Shown here: positions 49,239-62,766 of the stretch, piece after piece
Layout: every line of letters starts with the position of its first letter
How positions within the stretch are numbered: the stretch's first letter is position 1
NCBI GenBank assembly: GCA_963844805.1
Contig: CAWJPU010000011.1
Span: forward strand, 124,001-188,000
Length of the DNA stretch: 64,000 nucleotides
Source of the DNA: JACCZR01 sp963844805
Lineage (GTDB): Bacteria; Actinomycetota; Thermoleophilia; Solirubrobacterales; Thermoleophilaceae
Direction: 5' to 3'
Notes under the pieces: generated by a model
The model's database searches: none
What the model saw: only the letters and a program-made list of their open reading frames with translations
Told to the model about the DNA's origin: nothing
Translations under genes and position numbers: made by a program

Positions 49239-50065
49239 GCGGCGAGGCGGCGCGGCGTGGAGACGAGCTCCGACGTCTGCCGACCCACAACCATGGCAGG
49301 CGCGTCGCGCAGCAGCGGCAGGCCCAGCGCCGCCGCCGCGGGGCGGACCGCCGCGACGGTGAGGTTGTCCACCGCCCGCGAGCGGTCGATGCCTGCCATA
49401 GCGCGCAGGTAGCGCGGCGTGATCGCGATGGCGGCCGCGGCGGTGATGCGCAGCGGCACCTGCAGGGGGAGCAGCTCGCGGGTCATCGGCGGGTGCTGCA
49501 CGAAGTCGATCGCCGCGCGCGCCGACTCGCTCACGCACAGGCGCGGGCGCACGCCCTCGAAGTAGTCGCGGTACTCGGCCACCGACGCCGGCACGGTGTC
49601 CTCGGGCACGTCGAGCAGGGCGGCGATGCGCACCCCCTCGTACAGGTACCGGTCCTGCTCCTCGCGCGTGAGCCTTCCGCCGTAGGCGCGGTAGGCGGCC
49701 AGGAACGAGTGCCACTCCACGCAGTGCACCCACAGCTGGGTCTCGGGGTCCTCGGCCGAGTAGGGCAGCCCGGTGACGGGGTCGGTGCCCTTGACCTTGC
49801 GGTGCATCTCCTTCACGCGGCGGGCGGCGGCGTGCGCGGTCTTCGTGTCGCCGAAGGTGGTGGCGGCGACGTAGTGGGCCGTGCGGCGCAATCGGTCGAG
49901 CGAGCGGTTGCGGTAGTCGCTGTGCTGGGCCACGCCGGCCATGGCCAGCGGATGCAGCGACTGGACGATCAGCGAGCGCAGGCCGCCCACGAGACTGACC
50001 TGGTGGCCGACCACCTTCCAGGCCACAGACTCCGGTCCGAGCAACCCCTGGTCTCGGGACGTCAT
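49235..50065 (-). CDS. Oxygenase MpaB family protein (DUF2236)
   Basis: A 276-residue all-helical protein. It has the family pattern GGLRSLIVQSLHPLAMAGVA and HSDYRNRSLDRLRRTAHYVA (including the conserved His-Pro and Arg-Thr), QLWVHCVEWHSFLAAYRAYG, and a C-terminal helix bundle. The family includes latex clearing protein and MpaB-type haem oxygenases; the histidines in the two helices fit a haem site. The substrate is unknown. The ATG at 50065 lies 38 bp from the divergent SDR gene. It is coupled to the coiled-coil gene. Confidence 0.9.
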   Translation of the reverse strand: MTSRDQGLLGPESVAWKVVGHQVSLVGGLRSLIVQSLHPLAMAGVAQHSDYRNRSLDRLRRTAHYVAATTFGDTKTAHAAARRVKEMHRKVKGTDPVTGLPYSAEDPETQLWVHCVEWHSFLAAYRAYGGRLTREEQDRYLYEGVRIAALLDVPEDTVPASVAEYRDYFEGVRPRLCVSESARAAIDFVQHPPMTRELLPLQVPLRITAAAAIAITPRYLRAMAGIDRSRAVDNLTVAAVRPAAAALGLPLLRDAPAMVVGRQTSELVSTPRRLAA

Positions 50066-50103
50066 GGCGCGTTCAGACTACCTGGGGGATACGATCGCTC
50101 GCG

Positions 50104-50901
50104 ATGATGGTCGCCGGATCGAGGGCGCTGGTAACCGGCGCGTCGGGCGGCCTCGGTGCGGCCATCGCCCGGGTGCTGCACGCGCGCGGCGCGGAGCTCG
50201 TGCTCTCGGCTCGCCGGACGGACGCCCTGGAGCAGCTGCGCCACGAGCTCGGCGGCGCGCCGCGCCTGGAGCCCGCCGACCTGGCCGAGCCCGGCGCGGC
50301 GCGCGACCTCGTCGACCGCGCCGGGGAGGTCGACCTCCTGGTGGCCAACGCCGCGCTTCCGGCCAGCGGCCCGCTGGACGGGTTCACGCCGGAGGAGATC
50401 GACCGCGCCATCGAGGTGAACCTGCGCGTGCCGGCCCAGCTCGCGCGGGCGCTGCTGCCGGGGATGCGCGAGCGCGGCAGGGGCCACCTCGTGTTCATCG
50501 GCTCGCTCAACGGCCGCGTCGCCACCGCCGGATCCTCGCTCTACTCGGCGACCAAGTTCGGGCTGCGCGGCCTGGCCGGAGGCCTGCGCGACGACCTGCA
50601 CGGCAGCGGCGTGGGCGTCAGCGTGGTGGCGCCCAGCTTCGTCTCGGGCGCCGGCATGTACGCCGACACCGGCGTGGACCTGCCGCGGGGCGTCGGCACC
50701 GTCACGCCGGAGGCGGTGGGCCGGGGCGTGGTGCGCGCGGTGGAGCGCAACCGCGCGGAGGTCAACGTCGCGCCGCTGGCGCTGCGCCTGGGCGCGCGCG
50801 TGTACGAGCTGGCGCCCGGGCCGACCGCGGCGCTGCAGCGCCGGCTCGGCTCGCACGAGATCGCGGACCGGATGGCCCGCGCCCAGTCGGGCAAACGCTG
50901 A
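50104..50901 (+). CDS. Short-chain dehydrogenase/reductase (SDR)
   Basis: A 265-residue classical SDR: cofactor motif ALVTGASGGLGAAIARVLHA (TGxxxGxG), NAALPASG (NNAG equivalent), catalytic Ser in LVFIGSLNGRVATAGSS, and Tyr-x3-Lys in LYSATKFGLRGLAGGL. Arg residues after the second strand (SARRTDAL) suggest NADP(H). The substrate is unknown. It starts at ATG 50104 (a second ATG follows directly). Confidence 0.93.
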   Translation: MMVAGSRALVTGASGGLGAAIARVLHARGAELVLSARRTDALEQLRHELGGAPRLEPADLAEPGAARDLVDRAGEVDLLVANAALPASGPLDGFTPEEIDRAIEVNLRVPAQLARALLPGMRERGRGHLVFIGSLNGRVATAGSSLYSATKFGLRGLAGGLRDDLHGSGVGVSVVAPSFVSGAGMYADTGVDLPRGVGTVTPEAVGRGVVRAVERNRAEVNVAPLALRLGARVYELAPGPTAALQRRLGSHEIADRMARAQSGKR

Positions 50902-50908
50902 GCCGCGC

Positions 50909-55181
<4,273 letters not shown>

Positions 55182-55312
55182 CGGCCATCGAGACTACCCC
55201 CTGCGGGCGTCCCGCCCGCAGGTCTGATGGCAGCGGTAGCGGTCCCGGCGCCCGTGACCGCCGGCTGCGCCGGCTCCGGCCCCTGAAGGCCGCCGCCTGA
55301 GAAGCTTCGCCC

Positions 55313-56938
55313 ATGGCGACCGAGGCGCCACCCCGCCGGCGCAAGTTCTGGGGCTGGGGGTACGAGGACCAGCAGCCTCCGCACGCCGAGGTCGAGGCCG
55401 CCGCGGCGGGAATCGTCGCGCACCTGGGCTTTGGCGCAAGCGACGTCGAGCGCCCGGCGCGGGTGGAGGACCTGGACCTCCCCGAGCCGCGGCTCGCGCC
55501 CCCCGCCGCGCTGGAGGAGATCTGCTCCTCCGACCCCCACAGCCGTGCCTCGCACGCGCTCGGCAAGGCCTACCGCGACGTGGTCCGCGCCTTTCGCGGG
55601 GAGATCGCCCACCCGCCCGACCTGGTGGCCACCCCGCGCGACGAGGACGAGCTGGAGCAGGCTGCTCGACCTGTGCGAATCGGCCGGGGCGGCGGCGATC
55701 CCCTACGGGGGCGGGACGAGCGTGGTCGGCGGGGTGGAGCCGCGCTTCGAGCAGCCCGCGGTGTCGATCGACCTCGGCGCGCTGGCGGGAGTGCGCGAGG
55801 TCGACCCGCGTCTCGCTGGCGGCGCGCATCGGCGCCGGCAGCGCCGGGCCCGCCCTGGAGGACGAGCTGCGCGAGCACGGCCTCACGCTGCGCCACTACC
55901 CGCAGTCGTTCGAGCTCTCCACGCTCGGGGGCTGGATCGCGACGCGCGCCGGCGGTCACTTCGCCACCGGCCCGACGCACATCGACGACCTGGTCGAGTC
56001 GGTCCGAGCGCTCACTCCGCGCGGCGAGTGGGAGAGCCGGCGACTGCCGGGGTCGGGGGCCGGCCCCAGCCCCGACCGCATGCTGATCGGCTCCGAGGGG
56101 ATTCTGGGCGTGATCACCGAGGCCTGGGTCAAGGTGCGTCCGCGGCCGCGCTTCAAGGCGTCGGCGTCGCTCGGCTTCGCCACCTTCGGCGAGGGCGCCG
56201 CGGCGGTGCGCGCGCTGGCCCAGTCGGGCCTCGAGCCCGGCCAACTGCCGCCTGCTGGATCCCCGGTGAGGCGGGGCTCACCGGGGCCGGCGACGGCGAG
56301 CGGGCCGTGCTGGTGCTCGGCTTCGAGGCGGCCGATCACGCCGCTGGACGCCTGGCTGGACCAGGGGCTCGAGCTGTGCCGCGAGCACGGCGGCGACCCG
56401 CTCGGCGAGCCCAGGCTGAGCGGGCCCGGGGAGGGCGGCGGCGGGCGGCAGGGCTCAGCCGGCGCCTGGCGCAGCGCGTTCCTGCAGGCGCCCTACCTGC
56501 GGGACACGATGGTCGCGGCCGGGGTGCTGTCGGAGACCTTCGAGACCGCGATCACCTGGGATCGCTTCGACGCCTTCGTCGCCGAGGTGCGCGAGCGGGC
56601 GGAGCGAAGCGGTGGCCGAGGAGTGCGGGGAGGGCAGCGTCACCTGCCGGCTGACCCACGCCTACCCCGACGGCGCGGCGCCCTACTTCACGGTGCTGGC
56701 GCCGGCGCGGCGTGGCAGCGAGGTCGAGCAGTGGGACGCGATCAAGGCAGCCGTGACCGAGACGCTGATCGCCGCCGGCGGCACGATCACCCACCACCAC
56801 GCCGTGGGCCGCGACCACCGGCCGGGGGGCTACGACCGCCAGCGGCCCGACGCCGTTCGCCGAGGCGCTGCGCGGCGGCCAAGCGGGCGGTCGACCCGCA
56901 GGCGGATCCTGAATCCGGGCGTGCTGATCGACCCTTGA
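55313..56938 (+). CDS. FAD-linked oxidase, alkyl-DHAP synthase-like (frameshifted)
   Basis: About 540 residues across ~6 indels. The N-terminus RRRKFWGWGYEDQQPPHAEV is characteristic of alkyldihydroxyacetonephosphate-synthase-like proteins. The PCMH-type FAD domain follows (AIPYGGGTSVVGGVEPRFEQ, LRHYPQSFELSTLGGWIATR, GSEGILGVITEAWVKVRP). The C-terminal cap has VTCRLTHAYPDGAAPYFTV and the triple-His motif THHHAVGRDHRPGG, equivalent to the catalytic histidines of AGPS; it ends NPGVLIDP. AGPS exchanges the acyl group of acyl-DHAP for a fatty alcohol to make ether lipids. Activity in this lineage is inferred. The ATG at 55313 is used; the stop overlaps the TTG of the MBL gene. Confidence 0.85.
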
Positions 56939-57944
56939 GCCGGCGGCGGGAGCTCGCCCGGGCGGATCGCGTCCTGCCCGGCCTCTGGCGCCTGCGCCTG
57001 CCGCTGCCCTGGCCCGCGGTGCCGCACGTCAACGCGTTCGCCGTGGCGGCGGGCAGCGGCGTGGTGCTCGTGGACTGCGGGCTGTCCCAGCCTGGCTCGC
57101 TGAACGGCCTGCGCCAGGCCCTGGCGCAGGCCGGCATGAGCCTGGAGCACGTGCGCCTCCTGGTGTGCACGCACGCGCACGGAGACCACTACGGCCAGGC
57201 CGCGGCGATCGTGGAGGAGACCGGCTGCGAGCTGTGGATGCACCCCAACCACGGCCACACCACCCAGGCCGCCGAGGACCCCGACAGCACGCTGCGCTGG
57301 CGCCTGGAGGTGGCCCGCCACGAGCGGGACGCCGCTGCAGGACCTGGAGGCCTACGAGGACGCCCGGCGCAACCGCGACTCAGGTCTGTCGGGGATCGCG
57401 CTGCCCGACCGCGAGCTGGTCGATGGCGTGGAGGTGGAGACCGACCTGGGCACCTGGCGCACCTACGAGACCCCGGGGCACGCGCCCTCCCACGTGGTGC
57501 TGCACCAGCCCGAGCGCCGGCTGCTGCTGTCCGGCGACCACCTGCTGGGCCGCGTCTCGCTCTACTTCGACCACGGCTACACCCCCGATCCCGCGGGCGA
57601 GTTCCTCTCCAGCCTGGACGTGGTCGAGGGGCTCGACATCGCCCTGGTGCTGGCCGGCCACGGCCGCCCGGTGCGCGACGCCCCGGGGCTGATCGCGGCC
57701 AACCGGCGCACGGTCGCCGCCCGCCTGGACGCGATCCGCGCGGCGCTGCGCGAGGGACCCAAGCGCCGCCTACGACCTGGTGGACGTCGTGCTGGAGGCG
57801 GCGGGCATGCCGACGGACATCCCGGCGTTCGCGCGCGTCAGCTGGATCTTCCCCGAGACCCTCTGCTACCTCGACCACCTGGAGAAGCTCGGCGAGGTCG
57901 CCCGCGAGGACGCGGGCGACCAGGAGCTCTGGCGGCTGGTCTAG
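56935..57944 (+). CDS. MBL-fold metallo-hydrolase (two shifts)
   Basis: About 336 residues. It shows the metallo-beta-lactamase signature LVCTHAHGDHYGQAAAIVEE (HxHxDH), NAFAVAAGSGVVLVDCGLS before it, PGHAPSHVVLHQPERRLLLS (third His), LLSGDHLLG (bridging Asp) and LVLAGHGRPV (last His). The C-terminal ~80 residues are an all-helical extension of the kind seen in hydroxyacylglutathione-hydrolase/RNase-like MBL proteins. Indels lie near 57332 and 57770. It starts with TTG overlapping the previous stop (TTGA), so it is cotranscribed with the AGPS-like gene. Substrate unknown. Confidence 0.88.
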
Positions 57945-58865
57945 CTAGCGGGCGGGCTTGACCCGGAAGCCCACCCGGCTGCCGCGCCCGCGGCGGAACG
58001 TGCCGGTCTGGGACTGCACGATCCAGGGCCGCGGCAGGTTCCCCTCGAAGTCGTTGAGGAAGCTGCGGAACAGGCGCGACGCCCGCGAGCAGGTCAGCCC
58101 GCTGCCGCGGAAGCGCGTGATCAGGTAGCGCCCGCGGCGCAGCCGCAGCCGCCCGATGCGGTCGTTGTGCAGCACCCGGAACGTCGCCGGGCACACCGTG
58201 CCGTTGCTCGGGTAGACCGGGCCGTTCGGGTTCACCGGCGGCCCGACCGCCGCCTTGATGCGGAAGCCGACGTTCTTCACCGGTGGAGAAGGTGCCCGTC
58301 TCGCGGTCGAGGACCCAGGGCCGCGGCAGGCGGCCGTCGTAGTCCTGCAGGAAGCTCGCGAAGAGGCGCGATGCGCGAGCGCACGACAGCCGGCCCACGG
58401 ACAGCAGCGTGATGCGGTACGGGCCCTCTCGGTATGCGGAAGCGGCCGATGTGGTCGTTGTGCAGGACGGTGAAATACGACGGGCAGGTCGTGCCGCCGT
58501 GGGGGTGGTTGCCGCCGCCCCCTCCGCCCCCGCCGCCGCTGGCGCGGGCGACGCGGAAGCCGATGGTGCTGCCCGAGCCGCGGGTGAAGGTGGCCGTGCC
58601 CCGGACGTTGATCCACGGACGCGGCAGGCGGCCGTCCCAGTCCTCGAGGAACTGGCGGAACAGGTCGGTGGCGTGCTCACAGCTGAGCTGTGCCTGGTTG
58701 ATCACGAAGATGTCGTAGTTCCCCGCCGGCAGCTGCAGCGCGCCGATCCGGTCGTTGTGGAGCACGCGGAACGTGAACGGGCACTTGGTCTCGGCGGCGG
58801 CGCCCGCCAGGGGCGGCCAGGCCGATCGCGCCCAGCACGACCAGCAGCAGAACGACACGACGCAT
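57945..58865 (-). CDS. Secreted protein with three copies of an unrecognised ~95-residue domain
   Basis: About 306 residues. A signal peptide (MRRVVLLLVVLGAIGLA) is followed by three tandem units. Each begins C-P-x-x-F-x-V-L-H-N-D-x-I-G (KCPFTFRVLHNDRIGALQLP; CPSYFTVLHNDHIGRFRIPR; CPATFRVLHNDRIGRLRLRR). Each has a second Cys in L-(S/T)-C-x-x-A-(S/T)-x-L-F and the motif F-L-x-D-(W/Y/F)-(D/E)-G-x-L-P-R-P-W, ending G-T-(A/F)-(T/S/R) and G-F-R-(V/I). Linkers are Gly-rich (unit 1-2) or Pro-rich (2-3). Two Cys per unit suggest one disulfide each. Two indels break the frame (near 58285 and 58815). AGGAGG precedes the ATG. No known domain is recognised; extracellular binding is the natural guess. Confidence 0.8.
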
Positions 58866-59761
58866 CAAACGGCCTCCTTGACTCGAGTCCACGGCTGCGC
58901 GGCACGCAGCGCGGCCAGGATGGCGCGCGTCGCCGGTGACTTGTTCAGCGTGTAGAAGTGGATTCCTGGAGCTCCACGGGCCAGGAGATCAGAACACTGA
59001 AGCGTCGCGTACGCAACCCCCAACTCGGTGACGGCCTCCGCGTCGCCGGCCCGCTCGTCGAGCTCGCGCTCGAGCTCGGAGGGAATCGTGGCGGCGCACA
59101 TGCCGGTGATCGTCTTGATCTGCTTGACGTTGGTGATGGGCATGATGCCGGGCACGATCGGCACGTCGATGCCCGCGTCGCGAGCCGCCTCGACGAAGTC
59201 GAAGTACAGCTCGTTGTCCATGAACAGCTGGGTGATGAGGAAGCTCGCGCCGGCCTCCAGCTTCTCGCGCGCGAACTTGAGGTCCGACTCCAGGCTGGGC
59301 GCCTCGGGATGCACCTCGGGGAAGCACGCCGCGCCGACGGTGAAGTGGAACTGCTCGCGGATCAGCTTGATCAGCTCGGTCGAGTAGTGCAGGCCGCCGG
59401 GGTGGGGCTTCCACTCGGTCTCGCCCCGCGGCGGGTCGCCGCGCAGGGCGAGGATGTTCTCGATCCCCGCTGCCTCCAGGTCGCGCAGGATCTCGACCAG
59501 GCTCTCCTTGGACTCGCCCACGCATGACAGGTGGGCCATCGCCTCCAGCTCCAGGTCGTCCTTGATCCCCTTGGTGACCTCGAGCGTGCGGTTGCGGGTG
59601 GTGCCGCCCGCGCCGTAGGTCACCGACACGTAGTCGGGCTCGTCCAGCTTGAGGTCTTCGAGGGCCACCTCGAGGTTCTTCTCGCCGTCGTCGGTCTTCG
59701 GGGGGAAGAACTCGAACGAGAACACCGGCCGGCGTTCGTTCAGCACCTTGTCGATACGCAT
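58865..59761 (-). CDS. metF: 5,10-methylenetetrahydrofolate reductase
   Basis: A 298-residue FAD enzyme. It reduces 5,10-methylene-THF to 5-methyl-THF for methionine synthesis. Motifs: RPVFSFEFFPPKTDDGEKNL with the catalytic Glu, VSVTYGAGGTTRNRTLEVTK, AHLSCVGESKESLVEILRDL, ILALRGDPPRGETEW, TVGAACFPEVHPEA, SFLITQLFMDNELYFDFVE, VPIVPGIMPITNVKQI and GIHFYTLNKS near the end. The ATG at 59761 is preferred by family length. The frame is open upstream into the adjacent small gene. Its stop (TGATG) touches the start of the triple-repeat secreted protein. Confidence 0.96.
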   Translation of the reverse strand: MRIDKVLNERRPVFSFEFFPPKTDDGEKNLEVALEDLKLDEPDYVSVTYGAGGTTRNRTLEVTKGIKDDLELEAMAHLSCVGESKESLVEILRDLEAAGIENILALRGDPPRGETEWKPHPGGLHYSTELIKLIREQFHFTVGAACFPEVHPEAPSLESDLKFAREKLEAGASFLITQLFMDNELYFDFVEAARDAGIDVPIVPGIMPITNVKQIKTITGMCAATIPSELERELDERAGDAEAVTELGVAYATLQCSDLLARGAPGIHFYTLNKSPATRAILAALRAAQPWTRVKEAV

Positions 59762-60058
59762 GGCGCGAAAGGCTAGTCGGGAGCGGATGATCTCGAGGCC
59801 CACCGCCACCTGGTCGCGCCCGCCCAGCCGGTACTGGACGTCGACCGAGTCGTTCTTGCCGTACGACCCGAACAGCCCGAAGAAGATCGCCGTCCAGCGC
59901 CCCAGGCCGAGGCGCTCCTTCTCCAGCGGGCGGTCGAAGTGCAGCTCGTGATCGACGACGCGGAAGTCCTTGCCCTCGGTCTGCGGGACGCCGTTGACGA
60001 ACACCCGCAGCGGCGGCTCGGCGCCGCGGGGCAGCGGCACGCGCCAGACCTTGCTCAT
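59762..60058 (-). CDS. Conserved hypothetical beta-rich protein, in frame with metF
   Basis: A ~99-residue sequence from the ATG at 60058 (MSKVWRVPLPRGAEPPLRVF), with a beta-rich core (VFVNGVPQTEGKDFRVVDHE, RWTAIFFGLFGSYGKNDSVD, VQYRLGGRDQVAVGLEI). No stop occurs before the metF ATG, so it could be an N-terminal metF extension. A TAG lies in the adjacent frame 14 bases before metF, so a lost single base would make it a separate gene, which I prefer. It is coupled to the next upstream gene by ATGA. Confidence 0.65.
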
Positions 60059-60393
60059 GCGACTGCCCGGCGCAGGGCGTCGTAGGCCGACTCGCCGGGC
60101 CGCTGCTCGATCAGCTTGCGGCGCACGCGACCGGTGTAGCACTCGCTGGACCCGTCGCCGCGCACGTCCACGCCCGCCCGCAACCGGTGCGGCCCCCTGA
60201 GCTCCAGGCGCGCCACCACCTGCTGCACCGGCTCGATCCGGCGCATCAGGCCGCCGCCCGCGGGCTCGGCGTGCGCGGCGTCCTCGGCCGCCCGGCCGTG
60301 CTCCTCGATCGCCTCCAGCGCGGCGTCCAGGTCGCCGAAGCGCAGCCGCTCGACCTTGGGCCCGCGGCGCGCGATTACCGTGTAGGAGGCCAT
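60055..60393 (-). CDS. Conserved hypothetical protein
   Basis: A 112-residue protein: MASYTVIARRGPKVERLRFG, a helical middle (DLDAALEAIEEHGRAAEDAA), then VVARLELRGPHRLRAGVDVR and GSSECYTGRVRRKLIEQRPG. It has an ATGA overlap with the downstream beta-rich protein, so the two form a pair. Its start codon overlaps the start codon of the divergent MOSC gene (shared CATG at 60391-60394). Function unknown. Confidence 0.7.
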   Translation of the reverse strand: MASYTVIARRGPKVERLRFGDLDAALEAIEEHGRAAEDAAHAEPAGGGLMRRIEPVQQVVARLELRGPHRLRAGVDVRGDGSSECYTGRVRRKLIEQRPGESAYDALRRAVA

Positions 60394-60909
60394 GGAGGCC
60401 AGCGTACTTTCGGTAAACGTCGCCGAGCCGCGCACCATCCGCTGGCGCGGCGAGGACGTTCCCACGGGCATCTTCAAGGAGCCCGTCGACGGTCCGGTGC
60501 GGGCGAGCGGGGAGCAGCCTGGAGGGCGACCACCAGGCCGACAAGAGCGTCCACGGCGGCGACGCCAAGGCCGTCTACGCCTACGCGCGCGAGGACTACG
60601 AGTGGTGGGAGGCCGAGCTGGGGCGCGAACTGGCGCCGGGCACCTTCGGCGAGAACCTCACCGTCCGCGGCGTGGACGTGACCGGCGCCGAGGCGGGCGA
60701 GCGCTGGCGCGTGGGCAGCGTGCTGCTCGAGGTCACCGAGCCCCGCCTTCCCTGCTTCAAGCTCGCGGTCAAGATGGACAGCCTGCGCTTCATCAAGCAG
60801 TTCGCGGCCGCCGGGCGGCCGGGCAAGTACCTGCGCATCGTCGAGGCAGGGCGAGCTGCGCGCAGGCGACGCCGTCGAGGTGCTCGCGGCGGCTAGATCA
60901 CCGGCTTGA
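60392..60909 (+). CDS. MOSC domain protein (YiiM-like, frameshifted)
   Basis: About 172 residues. The N-terminus SVLSVNVAEPRTIRWRGEDV and PTGIFKEPVDGPVRASGE are followed, after a shift near 60525, by LEGDHQADKSVHGGDAKAVY (the MOSC GD-x-x-D motif), APGTFGENLTVRGVDVTGAE, LLEVTEPRLPCFKLAVKMDS with the conserved Cys, and LRIVEAG. MOSC proteins handle molybdenum-cofactor-bound sulfur or detoxify N-hydroxylated compounds together with redox partners. The neighbouring moaA supports a molybdenum context. A second shift lies near the C-terminus. Confidence 0.88.
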
Positions 60910-60922
60910 CGTCCGCGCGACG

Positions 60923-61912
60923 TCAGCCTCCGATGGCGCTCATCGAGCGCGGGGGCTGGCGGAAGCCCTTCTCCCCGACGTGGTGCTTGAGCTCCTTGCG
61001 CCAGACCGCGTCGCGCACCACCTGCTCCACCTCGGCGTCGGAGGCGCCGGCGCGCAGCGGCTCGCGCAGGTCGGTCTCGTTGAGGCTGAACAGGCAGGTC
61101 CGCAGCTTGCCCTCCGCCGTCAGCCGCACGCGGTTGCAGTCCGCGCAGAACGGCTCCGAGACGGGGTTGACGAACCCGATCTCGCCCGCGCCGTCGGCGA
61201 AGCGGTAGACCCGGGCGGTCGAGTGCGGCTCGCGCGGCTTCTCCTCGAGCGGGTGGACGGCGTGGATGATCTGGCGCAGCTCGTCGCCGGTGAGCACCTG
61301 GTCCTGCGTCCAGGCGTGGTCGGCGTCGAGCGGCATGAACTCGATGAAGCGGACCTGGAAGGACTCTTCACGCGCGAACTCGGCGAAGGGGATCGCCTCC
61401 AGCTCGGTGAAGCCGCGCAGCGCCACGGCGTTGACCTTGATCGGGCTGACCTCGGGGTAGCGCGCAATGGCGTGCAGGCCGGCGAGGACCTGGGGCAGCG
61501 AGTCGCGGCGGGTCTGCTCGTAGAAGCGGTCGCGCTGAAGCGAGTCGATGGACACGTTCACCCGGTTGATCCCGGCGGCGACCAGCGCCTCGGCGTCGCG
61601 CTCGAGCAGGTAGCCGTTGGTGGTCAGCGACAGGTCCTCGAGCCCGTCGGTGGCGGCGAGCATCCCCACCAGCGCCGGGAAGTCGCGCCGCACCAGCGGC
61701 TCGCCGCCGGTCAGGCGCACGTCGCGCACGCCCATCCGGACGAACAGCGACACGAGGCGCTCGATCTCCTCGAAGCGCAGGATCTCGTCTCGGTCGAGCC
61801 AGGGCAGGCCCTCGGCGGGCATGCAGTACTGGCAGCGGAAGTTGCAGCGATCGGTGACCGAGACCCGGAGGTCCTCGATCAGGCGGCCGTGTCCGTCGAC
61901 GAGCGGCTCCAC
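60923..61912 (-). CDS. moaA: GTP 3',8-cyclase MoaA
   Basis: A 329-residue radical-SAM enzyme that starts molybdenum cofactor synthesis by converting GTP to 3',8-cyclo-GTP. The N-terminal cluster motif is RVSVTDRCNFRCQYCMPAEG (CxxxCxxC). GVRDVRLTGGEPLVRRDFPA and SLTTNGYLLERDAEALVAAG follow. The C-terminal cluster is EPFCADCNRVRLTAEGKLRTC (residues ~256-276). The C-terminal double glycine (RSMSAIGG) is the conserved MoaA tail. It starts at the GTG at 61912. No other moa genes are in the window. Confidence 0.96.
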   Translation of the reverse strand: MEPLVDGHGRLIEDLRVSVTDRCNFRCQYCMPAEGLPWLDRDEILRFEEIERLVSLFVRMGVRDVRLTGGEPLVRRDFPALVGMLAATDGLEDLSLTTNGYLLERDAEALVAAGINRVNVSIDSLQRDRFYEQTRRDSLPQVLAGLHAIARYPEVSPIKVNAVALRGFTELEAIPFAEFAREESFQVRFIEFMPLDADHAWTQDQVLTGDELRQIIHAVHPLEEKPREPHSTARVYRFADGAGEIGFVNPVSEPFCADCNRVRLTAEGKLRTCLFSLNETDLREPLRAGASDAEVEQVVRDAVWRKELKHHVGEKGFRQPPRSMSAIGG

Positions 61913-61971
61913 ACCTCTCAGCGTACTCTGGCGGCGTTGGCTCGTCCCGCATACAGCCGCCTCCCGGTCTG

Positions 61972-62766
61972 ATGGAGGCCGCCGACCTCGCCGAGGCGCA
62001 GATCAAGGCGCCCACGCGCGGCAACCGCAGGCTCGAGCGGCTGATCGACGCCGCCAACGCCGACCAGCGGCTGAAGGGGCTATGGCACGGCCAGCACGTC
62101 ACGGCGGGGCGGCTGGGGATGTCCGACCACTCGTGGGTGCACGTGCAGATCGTGTGCAACATCGCGCTGCGGCTGTTCCGGCTGCTCAGCCGTCGCGGGG
62201 TGGAGCCGGCGATGGTGGCCGACCACGGGATGCGCGAGCACGACTCCGAGGTGGTGATCGCCGCCGCCTGCCTGTTCCACGACACGGGCATGTCGATCCA
62301 CCGGACCGACCACGAGGAGTTCAGCCTCTTCCTGGCCGCCGACCGCCTGCCCCTGCTGCTCGAGCCGATCTACGACGAGCCGGACCTGACCACGGTGATG
62401 TCGGAGTCGCTGCACGCGATCATCGGCCACCGCCGGCGCGGCGACCCGCTCACGATGGAGGCGGGCGTCGTGCGCGTGGCCGACGCGCTGGACCTCGCGG
62501 CCGGCCGCTCGCGGGTGCCCTTCGAGACGCGGCGCCCCAACATCCATTCGCTGTCGGCCGCGGCGATCGACGAGGTCACGATCGAGCCGGGCGAGGACCG
62601 GGCGGTCTCGATCGAGATCGCGATGAACAACTCCGCGGGGATCTTCCAGGTGGACGAGCTGCTGGCGACCAAGCTGCGCGGCTCGGGGCTCGAGGAGCAC
62701 CTCGAGGTGGTGGCTCGTATCGAAGCCGAGCACGAGAAGCGGCTGGTGCCCGTCTTCCGCATCTGA
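61972..62766 (+). CDS. HD-domain metal-dependent phosphohydrolase
   Basis: A 264-residue intact protein. HD landmarks: DHSWVHVQIVCNIALRLFRL (first His), AACLFHDTGMSIHRTDHEEF (HD motif), SLHAIIGHRRRGDPLTMEAG (third His) and VVRVADALDLAAGRSRVPFE (Asp). The C-terminal ~60 residues are a small alpha/beta domain (VTIEPGEDRAVSIEIAMNNS). Similar proteins hydrolyse nucleotides or related phosphomonoesters. The stop overlaps the M20 start (TGATG), so they are an operon. Confidence 0.9.
   Translation: MEAADLAEAQIKAPTRGNRRLERLIDAANADQRLKGLWHGQHVTAGRLGMSDHSWVHVQIVCNIALRLFRLLSRRGVEPAMVADHGMREHDSEVVIAAACLFHDTGMSIHRTDHEEFSLFLAADRLPLLLEPIYDEPDLTTVMSESLHAIIGHRRRGDPLTMEAGVVRVADALDLAAGRSRVPFETRRPNIHSLSAAAIDEVTIEPGEDRAVSIEIAMNNSAGIFQVDELLATKLRGSGLEEHLEVVARIEAEHEKRLVPVFRI

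Noticed and set aside
58434..58718. Plus-strand open frame with a proline run (WLPPPPPPPPPLARA-type).
   Set aside because: It is the complement of the Gly-rich linker of the triple-repeat secreted protein.
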